Shown here in pieces: positions 7,550-15,837 of a stretch of 64,000 nucleotides of DNA. Both the position numbers and the translations under genes were made by a program. The notes beneath the pieces were generated by a model, which was given only the letters and a program-made list of their open reading frames with translations, had not been told where the DNA came from and did not search any database. The stretch's first letter is position 1; each line of letters opens with the position of its first letter. Source of the DNA: Phycisphaerales bacterium (GTDB lineage: Bacteria; Planctomycetota; Phycisphaerae; Phycisphaerales; UBA1924); the NCBI GenBank assembly GCA_028289195.1, contig JANQQR010000022.1, forward strand, positions 62,001 to 126,000, given 5' to 3'.

Positions 7550-10186
7550 GTGTCGGAGGCGCCCGCCCAGATCGGCCAGTACAGCGTCGAACGCGAGATC
7601 GGTCGCGGGGGCATGGGCGTGGTGTACCTCGCGCGGGACTCCAAGCTCGACCGTGCCGTCGCGATGAAGGCGCTCCCCGAGCACCTCGCGGGCGACGCCG
7701 AGCGCCTGGCCCGGTTCGAGCGCGAGGCGAAGACGCTCGCCCAGTTGAGCCACCCCAACGTCGCCGGCATCTACGGCGTCGAGGAGCAGGACGGTCAGCG
7801 CTTCCTCATCCTCGAGTACGTCGAGGGCGAGACGCTCGCCGAGCGCCTGGATCGCGGCCCTCTCGAGATGGACGAAGCGCTCGAGCTGTGCGCGCAGATC
7901 GCTTCGGGCGTCGAGGCGGCGCACGAGGCGGGGATCATCCATCGCGATCTCAAGCCCTCGAACATCAAGATCACGCCGGGCGGCAGCGCCAAGGTGCTGG
8001 ACTTCGGGCTGGCGCGCAGCGACGACTCCCGCTCCTCCTCGTCGATCTCCAGCCAGATCGCGACCGTGACGTCACCGGGCTCGCCGACGATGCCGGGCGT
8101 CATCCTGGGGACCGCGCCGTACATGAGCCCCGAGCAGGCGCGCGGTCGGCGCCTCGACAAGCGGACCGACGTGTGGAGCTTCGGGTGCATCCTGTACGAG
8201 TGCCTCACGGGGACGGGGCCGTTCGCGGGAGAAACCGTGAGCGACTCGATCGGCGCGGTGCTGCACAAGGACATCGCGTTCGATGCGCTGCCCGCGCGGA
8301 CGCCGCGCCGGGTCCGGGAGCTGCTGGGCCGCATGCTCGAGCGAGATCGCGCCCGACGCCTGCGGGACGTGGGCGACGCGATGCTCGAGATCGAGGCGGC
8401 GCGCGCCGAGCCGGGTGATCCCGACGCGGGCGCGGGGACACGCGGGGCGGGGAACATCGCGTGGGCGCTGGTCGCGGTGCTGATCGCGATCGGCGCGTCG
8501 GTCGCGGGCTGGCGACTGGGCAACGCCGGAACGCCGGAAGAACCGGGCGCGCTCGAGCGATTCACGCTTACGCAGCTCACCGACCTCGGGGGCTCGGAGT
8601 GGTTCCCGTCGCTCTCGCCCGACGGCGCCACGCTCGTGTACACGTCGCCCAACGGCGCCAACTGGGATCTGTTCTCGCAGCGCGTCGGCGGATTCAACGC
8701 GATCAACCTCACGGACACGCCGGATGTGCGCGAGTCGGCGCCCGCGCACTCGCCGGACGGTTCGCAGATCGCTTATCACACACTCGGCGGCGCCGGCGGC
8801 ATCTGGGTGATGGGCGCGACGGGCGAATCGCCGCGTCGGGTGACCGATTCGGGCTTCGACCCGGCGTGGTCGCCCGACGGGAGCACGATCGTGTACGCCA
8901 CGGAGCCGCTGGTCGACCCGATGTCGCGCACGAGCATGAGTTCGATCTGGGAGGTCGACGCCAGCGGCGGCGAGCCCCGCCAGATCTACGCGGGGGACGC
9001 GATGCAGCCCAGGTTCTCGCCGACGGGCGAGCGCATCGTGTTCTGGGCGGTCAACGAGGGGGGCAATCGCGACCTGTTCACGATCGCGTCCGACGGCACC
9101 GACCTCGTGCGCCTGACGACCTCGGTCGAGACGGAGTTCGGGCCGGTGTGGACGCCCGACGGCCGGCATGTCGTGTTCTCCAGCAGCCGCGCGGGCGGGC
9201 GGGCGTTGTGGAAGCTCCCGGTCGATCCTTCAACGGGCCGGCGCACGGGCGAACCGAGGCGCGTGACGACGGGCGCGACGCTCGCGAACTCGCAGGCGCG
9301 CTTCTCAACCGACGGCACGCGCATGGTGTTCCTTTCTCTGGAGGTGCGCTACGAGGTGCGCCGGATCAGGCTCAATGAGGACCGCAGCGCGGCTCTCGGT
9401 CCGGCCGAGCGCGTCTCGACGTTCAGCACACACGCCGCGCTCCCCTCGCCTTCTCCGGACGGGCGCTTCATCGCCTACACCAGCTACGGCGAGAGGAACG
9501 AGGACATATTCCTCATGAACTCCGACGGATCGGGGCGCCGGCGCCTGACGACGGACCCGGCTCGTGATCGCGGCGCCTCGTGGTCGCCGGACGGATCGGA
9601 GTTGATTTTCTTCTCGGATCGTGGAGGCCGCTACGCGCCGTGGGCGATCCGGACCGACGGCAGCGGCCTGCGCCGGGTCGTCGACATCGACGCGGAGCTC
9701 ACGATGCCGTTCCTTTCACCGGATGGTGCGCGCCTGGTGTGCAACGGGAACGGCGCGATCTGGGTGTTCGACCCGAGGGAGGGCGCTGCGTCGGGCGGGG
9801 AGCTCTCGCCGCTGATGGACGGCCCGGGCACGCCGCTGCCGGTTGGCTGGTCGCCGGACGGCGAGTCGCTCCTGGTGCTGCAGTTCGGCGGCGGTTCGCT
9901 CGCGGCCGCGTCGATGAACATCGAGACGCTCGAAGTGCGGACGCTGGTCGAGGACCCGAATCTGCTGGCCGCCGAGTGGTCCCCCGATGGCGAGCGTCTC
10001 GCGCTGCTCATGCGGAACAGGATCGAGCTCTTCGACGTCGCGACCGGGCGGCGCATGCTGCTGCACGCCGAGGAGGACGCGAATATCGCGCAGGTGGGCT
10101 GCAACTTCGCGGCGGACGGTTCGGCGCTGTACTACACGGCGAACGTCCTCAGCGGGGACCTCTGGATGATGGAGTTCGACCAATAG
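7550..10186 (+). CDS. Receptor-like Ser/Thr kinase 2 with TolB-type propeller
   Basis: An 878-residue paralogue. GRGGMGVVY 18-26, K40, HRDLKPSN with D133, DFG D151, membrane helix about 302-322. The propeller is the most regular of the set: LSPDGATLVY, HSPDGSQIAY, WSPDGSTIVY, FSPTGERIVF, WTPDGRHVVF, PSPDGRFIAY, WSPDGSELIF and three more follow each other every ~45 residues. This resembles TolB and suggests one or two full propellers. It resembles the sensor of kinase 9 more than those of its immediate neighbours, so sensor type does not follow gene order. GTG start at 7550, apparently leaderless. Confidence 0.92.
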   Translation: MSEAPAQIGQYSVEREIGRGGMGVVYLARDSKLDRAVAMKALPEHLAGDAERLARFEREAKTLAQLSHPNVAGIYGVEEQDGQRFLILEYVEGETLAERLDRGPLEMDEALELCAQIASGVEAAHEAGIIHRDLKPSNIKITPGGSAKVLDFGLARSDDSRSSSSISSQIATVTSPGSPTMPGVILGTAPYMSPEQARGRRLDKRTDVWSFGCILYECLTGTGPFAGETVSDSIGAVLHKDIAFDALPARTPRRVRELLGRMLERDRARRLRDVGDAMLEIEAARAEPGDPDAGAGTRGAGNIAWALVAVLIAIGASVAGWRLGNAGTPEEPGALERFTLTQLTDLGGSEWFPSLSPDGATLVYTSPNGANWDLFSQRVGGFNAINLTDTPDVRESAPAHSPDGSQIAYHTLGGAGGIWVMGATGESPRRVTDSGFDPAWSPDGSTIVYATEPLVDPMSRTSMSSIWEVDASGGEPRQIYAGDAMQPRFSPTGERIVFWAVNEGGNRDLFTIASDGTDLVRLTTSVETEFGPVWTPDGRHVVFSSSRAGGRALWKLPVDPSTGRRTGEPRRVTTGATLANSQARFSTDGTRMVFLSLEVRYEVRRIRLNEDRSAALGPAERVSTFSTHAALPSPSPDGRFIAYTSYGERNEDIFLMNSDGSGRRRLTTDPARDRGASWSPDGSELIFFSDRGGRYAPWAIRTDGSGLRRVVDIDAELTMPFLSPDGARLVCNGNGAIWVFDPREGAASGGELSPLMDGPGTPLPVGWSPDGESLLVLQFGGGSLAAASMNIETLEVRTLVEDPNLLAAEWSPDGERLALLMRNRIELFDVATGRRMLLHAEEDANIAQVGCNFAADGSALYYTANVLSGDLWMMEFDQ

Positions 10187-10275
10187 AATCCCGGTCCCCA
10201 CCGCCGCGGCAGGACCGGGTAGCCCCAATTGCGCGCCCCCGCGCACTCGTGCGTTGACCGCGTCGCGATCCGGGT

Positions 10276-10281
10276 CAGAAT
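10276..10281 (+). promoter_or_regulatory. Possible leaderless -10 box CAGAAT
   Basis: CAGAAT lies 6 nt before the ATG at 10288, the same spacing as the kinase boxes, and no Shine-Dalgarno sequence is present. It departs from TAnnnT at its first base. Confidence 0.35.
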
Positions 10282-10287
10282 CAACGT

Positions 10288-12111
10288 ATGAAGATCATGC
10301 ACACGCCGGTTCGTGCGCTCGCGCCGCTCGCGCTCGTTGCGGGCGCGATCGCCCCCGTCTCAACAGGGCAGGAGTGGGATGTCGACCCTCCCCCGGGCCC
10401 CATCGGGGGCGTCGGGGTGTGCAGGATCTACGCCGCGGACGCCGGGCCCGGCGGCACGATCACGCTCACCGGGCCGGGGACGTACGTCGTCGAGACGCCC
10501 CTCACCGTGCCGAACGGCGCGCCGCTGTTTGATATTCAGGGTGACCACGTGTGGCTGGACGGCCAGGGGCACCCCATCACGACACAAGAGGGATCGGGGC
10601 CTGTCGTCGCCAGTTCGCTCCCGAGCGATCCCGACTGGTGGATGATCGCTGACCTCTCGATCGTGGGCGGGTCGAACGAGACCACCCCGGCGATCGACAT
10701 GCCCGAGAGCAAGAACACGCAGATCGTCGACGTATGGATCACCGACTGGGGGCACAGCAAGGTCATCAACGTGGGCGACGCGGCCGGACTCTCACGCACC
10801 CACGTGACCAACACCCCCGGCACCGTCATCTGCGCCGGCAACGACGCGCTCCTCCAGGAGAATTCGGCTCGCGGAATCGGCGCATTCGCGCAGGTCGGGG
10901 ATCGCTCGGTCAGCCGGGCGAACCACGTCGTGAACACGACCGGGACCGTGATGAGCGCCGGAGACTCATTCCGCGACTGCGACAGCAAGTACGCCGAGTT
11001 CGGACAGGGCTACAACGTGGGCTGCGGTGTGTTCCTCAAGTCGCTTGATGTGTGCGACGCGCAGGACCCGGCACCGACGGCGCCCGTCATCGTCGCGGGC
11101 GCGGGCGCGACGCTTGAGTCGGTGCGCGTCGCCGTGGAGTCGTCGCTCGTGCAGAGCGGGTCGGTGCTCGAGGTCGTGCAGATCGGCGTCAGCTCACCCG
11201 ACCAGAACAAGCCGGCCACAATCTCTGAGACCGAGATCACCTGGTTGCAGACGACGACCAGCACTGTGCCGTCGATGCTCGCGTCGCGCGTGCCGACGAC
11301 ACTCGTGAACAGCACTATTTCGACAGACGCCGGGTCGACTGCAGAGGTCACCCACGATCCGCAGGTGTTCATGCTCGAAGGGGCGCCGGTGCGGCTCCAT
11401 CGATCAACGATCCGGTCCGCGGGGCGAGGCGGCGCCATCGCCGGGAGCGAGGTGTCGGCTACGGGCTCCACGTTCCAGACCGAGCAAACGGGTTTCCAGG
11501 CCGTCGTCGATACCGTCGCCGGCACCTTCAACGACTGCGCCGTGCGCGCGGGCCGGCGCTTCGGTCCGGCCGGGGCGCTCCCCGCGCCGGTGAACACGCA
11601 GGTAGCGTTCCGGGGCTCCACGGTCACGCTCACGGACTGCGACATCTCCGGGCGCGAGACCGACGGCGTGGCGCTCGACCTGCTGGGCGGGAGCTCCGTG
11701 AGCGGGTGCACGATCGAGGGACGGGTGGACCTGCGCGGCATCGCGACGTCCTTCGCTCGCAACTCGGTCGTGATGCCGGGGAACGTGGGCATGAACCTGT
11801 TCGACTCGGCTCACGCGCTCGACGGCAACATCTTTCGAGTGCTGAGCTTCGCGATCTTCGCGGACTTCATCATCGCCAACGGGGGTGGGCACACGATCAC
11901 GAACAACACCTTCAACGGCGGGATGAACACGACGTGCATCGATCTCGGCGCCGCGACGGGCGTGGAGGTCACCGGAAACTCAGCGTCGTTTGCAGGCGGC
12001 GCGGGACAGTTCGTCGTCCCCGGCCCCAACACCCACGTCATCTCCACCATCTACACGGACACGCTCCCGCCCGGGTCCGACCACAAACCCAACGTCGTGA
12101 CGACGTACTGA
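10288..12111 (+). CDS. Secreted right-handed beta-helix repeat protein
   Basis: A 607-residue exported protein. Residues 1-27 are a signal peptide ending near VSTGQEW. The body reads as a parallel beta-helix: a strand-rich N-terminus with GGTITLTGPGTYVVETPL, then many short turns containing N and G (GNDALLQENSA, ITNNTFNGG, VEVTGNSASFAGG), as in pectate-lyase-like and NosD-like folds. No pectate lyase catalytic set is evident, so enzyme activity is not claimed; polysaccharide binding or a structural surface role is equally possible. There is no C-terminal sorting signal. It lies between kinase 2 and a convergent gene. Confidence 0.75.
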   Translation: MKIMHTPVRALAPLALVAGAIAPVSTGQEWDVDPPPGPIGGVGVCRIYAADAGPGGTITLTGPGTYVVETPLTVPNGAPLFDIQGDHVWLDGQGHPITTQEGSGPVVASSLPSDPDWWMIADLSIVGGSNETTPAIDMPESKNTQIVDVWITDWGHSKVINVGDAAGLSRTHVTNTPGTVICAGNDALLQENSARGIGAFAQVGDRSVSRANHVVNTTGTVMSAGDSFRDCDSKYAEFGQGYNVGCGVFLKSLDVCDAQDPAPTAPVIVAGAGATLESVRVAVESSLVQSGSVLEVVQIGVSSPDQNKPATISETEITWLQTTTSTVPSMLASRVPTTLVNSTISTDAGSTAEVTHDPQVFMLEGAPVRLHRSTIRSAGRGGAIAGSEVSATGSTFQTEQTGFQAVVDTVAGTFNDCAVRAGRRFGPAGALPAPVNTQVAFRGSTVTLTDCDISGRETDGVALDLLGGSSVSGCTIEGRVDLRGIATSFARNSVVMPGNVGMNLFDSAHALDGNIFRVLSFAIFADFIIANGGGHTITNNTFNGGMNTTCIDLGAATGVEVTGNSASFAGGAGQFVVPGPNTHVISTIYTDTLPPGSDHKPNVVTTY

Positions 12112-12206
12112 CCGGCCAAACCCACTCGGCGGTTCGAATCTCGCACGCCCGGTATGGCGCACCCAACGATGGAGCCCGATCCGCGGCACGATCGCGGCGT
12201 GTCGCC

Positions 12207-14876
12207 TCAGGCTGGTGCGCGGCGGTTCCGGTAGAGCGTGGGATCGACCGCGCCGGCCATGGCCTCCGGGTCGAGATCGCCGCCGAGGAATCGGTTGATG
12301 CGTTCCATTTCCGTCGCGGGGTCGTCGATGAGCGCGGTGTATTCGACATCGAGGCGCCGGACGTTGTCGCGCTGATCGAGCCAGGAGCATGCGCGGTCCA
12401 TCTGCTGCCGGTACGTCTCCTTGAGCGTCTCCGGGTCGAGGTTTGCGCCGGAGCGGTCCGACCGATCGAGCATCTTCGATTGGGATCGCAGCACCTCGTC
12501 GAGGTCACGCCGCATCATGATCACGCGATAGTCGTGACGATCGGGCAGGTGGGTGACGAGCGCGTGGATGAGCTTGACGGCCTTCCCGGGTGCCCCATCG
12601 AGGAACGAGTCGTCGCTGGAGATCTGCTTGACGCTTTCGAGTTCGAAGTAGCCCCTGGGGTTGTCCTCGTCCGCCTCGCGTTGGGCGTCGGTGAGGGCGG
12701 GGAGGCCGCCGGCCGCCAGCGCCTGCATCATGAGCGACGTGCCCGACCTCGGAAGGCCCGAGACGACGGTCACGAAGGCTGCCCCGTTCTCGGGCTCATC
12801 GCGGCGGACGGTCTGCTCGGTGCGCCCGGCGCCCGCGGGACGTGCACTCCCGCGGCCGCGCTTGGCGATCTCGATGTGCTCGTTCGAGATCAGGTCGCTC
12901 TGCTGGGCCTGGCGCTCGTGGAGGTCCGCGAGTTCGTCGGCTCCCAGGCGGCGCATGAGGGCGGCGAGCATGCGCGACGGTCGCGACCAGCCGGGGCGCA
13001 GCTCGATCGCGCGGTGGAGCGCATCGACCGCATCCAGCACGCGTCCGGTGCGCGCCAGGGACCACGCGAGCGTGACGTGGGCGCGCGGGCGATCGTACGC
13101 GAGGCCGATCGCGCGCAGCGCGAGGTCCGCGGCGTTGTCGTAGTCGCGCATCTTTACATGGGCCAGGGCGAGGCCGTCGCAGGCTCCGGCGTTGTCGGGA
13201 TCCAACTCGAGCGACCGGCGGAACACCCGCACCGCCTGGGCCCAGTCGCGGGCATTCAAGAGCACCTGCCCGGCCTGGTTAAACTGCTCGGGACCGAGTG
13301 CTTCGTCCTCGAGCAGGGCGTCGATCAGGCCCTCGGCCCCGCCCTCGCCGGCATCCTCGAGGCGCGACTTCAGAACCAGGAGCTGGGCGTGGGGAACCTG
13401 TCCGTGCTCGTCGACGATGCGTGAGGCGATCTCGAATGCGCGGGACGTGTTGCCGAGGAACTCCTCGCACCTCGCCAGCGCCGTGAGGAGGCGGTGGTCG
13501 TCCGGGCTCTCGGAGAGCAGCTCTTCGAGGAGCGACTTGGCCTCGTAGATGCGCTGGCCGTCCACCAGGGCTCCGACGAGATTCATGCGCATGTCGCGCT
13601 CCGTCGTCGCGACCCGGCCCTTGGCGTCCTCGGGCGCCTCGGCGAGGTAGCCCAGCTCGACGAGTTGCTTCATCGCTTCGCCAGCGTCGAGAGAGCTGAA
13701 CCGCTTGCCGGGTGGGTGCTCGCCGAAGTCGCCTTCGGCATCGTCCCAGGTCGGGATCCGCCCGATGTGGGGCGCGTGCTCGAAGACCGGCAGCAGGATG
13801 CGCCCTTCCATGTCGGCGCCGACCGGCAAGCCGAGCGCCGTCAGTGTCGTCGGAAGAATGTCCAGGAGGCCGGCGCCGTAGACCTCGCGTCCTGCGGCGA
13901 TGTTCGGCCCGGCCATCACGAACATCCCGTGGTAGCGGTGCCACCCCGCGGCCTGCTTGGGGTCGGTCGGCGAGCTGTTCTTGGGACGCAGGTGGTTGTT
14001 CAGGAAGCCGTGGTCCGAACACAGGACGACCAGCGCGTCTTCACCGGCCAGGTGCAGGAGGCGCCCGAGCATCAGGTCGTGGAACCGGTACATGTTGGTG
14101 ATCACGTCGCGGTATCTGTCGAAATCCTCCTGCGAGACGTGCGCCATCCGGGGCGGGTGATACTCCATGAAGTGGTGCTTGGTGAGATCGAGCGTCTGGT
14201 AGTAGACGCCCATGAAGTCCCACGGCTCCTCCTCCATGATCATCGTCGCCGCCCCGTGCACGGCGCTGACCTCGGCGATGAGCTTGCGGATGGTCTGGAG
14301 CTGGCGGTTGTCGCGCCGGGGATCGATGTCGGCGCCCGGTGCGAGGAACCGCGAGACGTCCTCGAAATCGATCTCGCGGAGCTCGACCCGGAGCTCGGCC
14401 AGGCGATCGTGCCACTGCTCGGGGTGGATCGCGCCGGCTGGAATCGGTTTGCGCTCGCCGTCCTCGACGCGCACGGTCGCGAACTGGTCCGAGACGCAGA
14501 CGCCGCTCACGGGCTCGGCCGGGTGGCTCGCGAACCAGCTCACGACGTTGGTGTGGTATCCCTGGTTGGTGAGGATGTTCCAGAGCGCCCGCGTGCTCCG
14601 CGATGCGCTCGATGCCGGCTGCACATCCGTGCCTTCGGCGTTGACCTCCATGAAGCCGAGGATCCCGTGGTCGTAGGCCCGCTTGCCGGTCGCGATGCTG
14701 TTCCAGAGGATCGGCGACAGTGCGGGCGTCAGCGTGGAGAGGTTGCCGTGCACGCCGCGAGCGATGAGAGACTCGAGTGCCGGCATCCAGCCCTTGTCGA
14801 TCATCGGACGGAGGATCTGCCAGTCGGCGGCGTCCCATCCGATCATCAGCGTCCTCGTTCTTCGATCAGCGCTCAT
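12207..14876 (-). CDS. Phosphodiesterase-TPR-sulfotransferase fusion protein
   Basis: An 889-residue protein with three parts. (1) Residues 5-380: alkaline-phosphatase-superfamily phosphodiesterase/nucleotide pyrophosphatase, with metal positions D15, D230, H234, D288-H289 (SDHG) and H316, and the nucleophile position at S54 in PALSPILW followed by ATG..HGILGF. (2) Residues ~430-660: TPR-like helical repeats (ALVDGQRIYEAKSLLEEL, AQAVRVFRRSLELDPDN, DAVDALHRAIELRPG). (3) Residues 700-889: sulfotransferase-like domain with the 5'-PSB loop GLPRSGTS at 707-714 binding PAPS phosphate. There is no signal peptide, so it is probably cytoplasmic. One chain may thus hydrolyse a phosphodiester and transfer sulfate. 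Each domain is clear; the substrates are unknown. Confidence 0.85.
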   Translation of the reverse strand: MSADRRTRTLMIGWDAADWQILRPMIDKGWMPALESLIARGVHGNLSTLTPALSPILWNSIATGKRAYDHGILGFMEVNAEGTDVQPASSASRSTRALWNILTNQGYHTNVVSWFASHPAEPVSGVCVSDQFATVRVEDGERKPIPAGAIHPEQWHDRLAELRVELREIDFEDVSRFLAPGADIDPRRDNRQLQTIRKLIAEVSAVHGAATMIMEEEPWDFMGVYYQTLDLTKHHFMEYHPPRMAHVSQEDFDRYRDVITNMYRFHDLMLGRLLHLAGEDALVVLCSDHGFLNNHLRPKNSSPTDPKQAAGWHRYHGMFVMAGPNIAAGREVYGAGLLDILPTTLTALGLPVGADMEGRILLPVFEHAPHIGRIPTWDDAEGDFGEHPPGKRFSSLDAGEAMKQLVELGYLAEAPEDAKGRVATTERDMRMNLVGALVDGQRIYEAKSLLEELLSESPDDHRLLTALARCEEFLGNTSRAFEIASRIVDEHGQVPHAQLLVLKSRLEDAGEGGAEGLIDALLEDEALGPEQFNQAGQVLLNARDWAQAVRVFRRSLELDPDNAGACDGLALAHVKMRDYDNAADLALRAIGLAYDRPRAHVTLAWSLARTGRVLDAVDALHRAIELRPGWSRPSRMLAALMRRLGADELADLHERQAQQSDLISNEHIEIAKRGRGSARPAGAGRTEQTVRRDEPENGAAFVTVVSGLPRSGTSLMMQALAAGGLPALTDAQREADEDNPRGYFELESVKQISSDDSFLDGAPGKAVKLIHALVTHLPDRHDYRVIMMRRDLDEVLRSQSKMLDRSDRSGANLDPETLKETYRQQMDRACSWLDQRDNVRRLDVEYTALIDDPATEMERINRFLGGDLDPEAMAGAVDPTLYRNRRAPA

Positions 14877-14890
14877 CGAAGGGCCCAGCG

Positions 14891-14927
14891 TAAAAGCAGA
14901 CGCGCACCATATGTGGCGCGCGTCTGC
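14891..14927 (-). terminator. Rho-independent terminator of the PEP-CTERM-like gene
   Basis: Ten-base arms GCAGACGCGC (14896-14905) and GCGCGTCTGC (14918-14927) with a 12-nt loop. On the minus strand a TTTTA tract follows. It lies 41 bp beyond the stop at 14968 and before the next minus-strand gene. Confidence 0.75.
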
Positions 14928-14967
14928 GTGGAATCAACGAATTCGAGATCCGAGCCGAGGACCCGGC

Positions 14968-15597
14968 TCAGGCGGCGGCGCCCTTCCGCCGCGCGCGGAT
15001 GCCCGCTGCGCCGAGCGCCAGCAGCGCCAGCGACCCGGGAGTGGGCACCACACCGGCGTTGATCCCGGTATCCGGCGTGTCGTCGTAGCCGTAGCCGAGG
15101 ATCTGGCCCATCGGAGTGGGGAACACCGCCGAGGGATCGACCGGGGACACCTCGACCCAGCCGTAGTGGCGGCTGCCTCCGATATCGAAGGTCAGCCCGA
15201 TGAACCCGCCGGTGCTGGAATCGAATCCGAACGGCCCGTAGTTGGCGATGTACAGGGGGTAGTCCGAGGCGAGGATCGCCGCCCCGTAGCCGAAGGTGTC
15301 GAGCGCGCTGATGAGCGTTCCGCTTGCCAGGTTCGACGTTGCCACACCGTTGGTGGTGATGACACCGGTGGTTGCGGGCTGGCTGAACACCAGTGAGGTG
15401 TCGCCATACGACTGATAGATGTTCAGGTCGTAGTTCCCGTCCCCGTCGATGTCGAGGTAGTAGCCGGCGGTCGACGCCGGGATGTCGATGCTCACGCCGG
15501 TGACACCCGCTGGGGCGGCCACGGCGTTCTCGGCAACACCTACCCCGGCACCGGCGCCTGCGGCCACCATGATGCCGTACTGCTCGAGACGACGCAT
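14968..15597 (-). CDS. PEP-CTERM-like sorted surface protein
   Basis: A 209-residue exported protein. The start is the ATG at 15597 (MRRLEQYGIM), with AGGAG upstream on the minus strand. Residues ~8-28 form a small-residue-rich signal peptide ending AVAAPAG. The middle has SIDIPASTAGYYLDIDGDG and FGFDSSTGGFIGLTFD, a beta-rich domain ending in HYGWVEVSP. The C-terminus, VPTPGSLALLALG then AAGIRARRKG, is the PEP-CTERM tripartite signal in its PTPGS form: short motif, hydrophobic helix, basic tail. Such proteins are processed by exosortase and attached to the outer surface; no exosortase gene is in the window. A terminator follows. Confidence 0.82.
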   Translation of the reverse strand: MRRLEQYGIMVAAGAGAGVGVAENAVAAPAGVTGVSIDIPASTAGYYLDIDGDGNYDLNIYQSYGDTSLVFSQPATTGVITTNGVATSNLASGTLISALDTFGYGAAILASDYPLYIANYGPFGFDSSTGGFIGLTFDIGGSRHYGWVEVSPVDPSAVFPTPMGQILGYGYDDTPDTGINAGVVPTPGSLALLALGAAGIRARRKGAAA

Positions 15598-15825
15598 GCT
15601 TCTTCTCCTCTTGCTCAATTGTCGTCGGTGGTCGCTCGGCCCCTGCCCGAGGCGCTCGGCGAACCGACATGCTCTTCCCAACGCTTTAAGTCTTGCCGGA
15701 TTCTGCGCAGGCACAAGCAAAATCCCCCAAGTAGAGCCTGGGCGGGCGAAGATTCTCGGACTCCGAGCCTCCCCGGGCCCTGCCAGGTCCCTTTCAGCGG
15801 TGTCCGAGCACGTCGCGGCGGCCGG

Positions 15826-15831
15826 TACACT
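15826..15831 (+). promoter_or_regulatory. -10 box TACACT, leaderless-type kinase promoter
   Basis: GGTACACT lies 6 nt before the GTG at 15838. It decides the start: the frame is open further upstream to 15619, but that part would lie before the promoter. Confidence 0.6.
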
Positions 15832-15837
15832 GGCCCC

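Noticed and set aside
10190-10219. Hairpin CCCGGTCC/GGACCGGG after kinase 2
   Set aside because: Stem is good but the loop is 14 nt and no T-tract follows, so I do not call a terminator.
12129-12145. tRNA T-arm-like GGTTCGAATC
   Set aside because: The flanking bases do not form the 5-bp T-stem and no acceptor, D or anticodon arm can be found.
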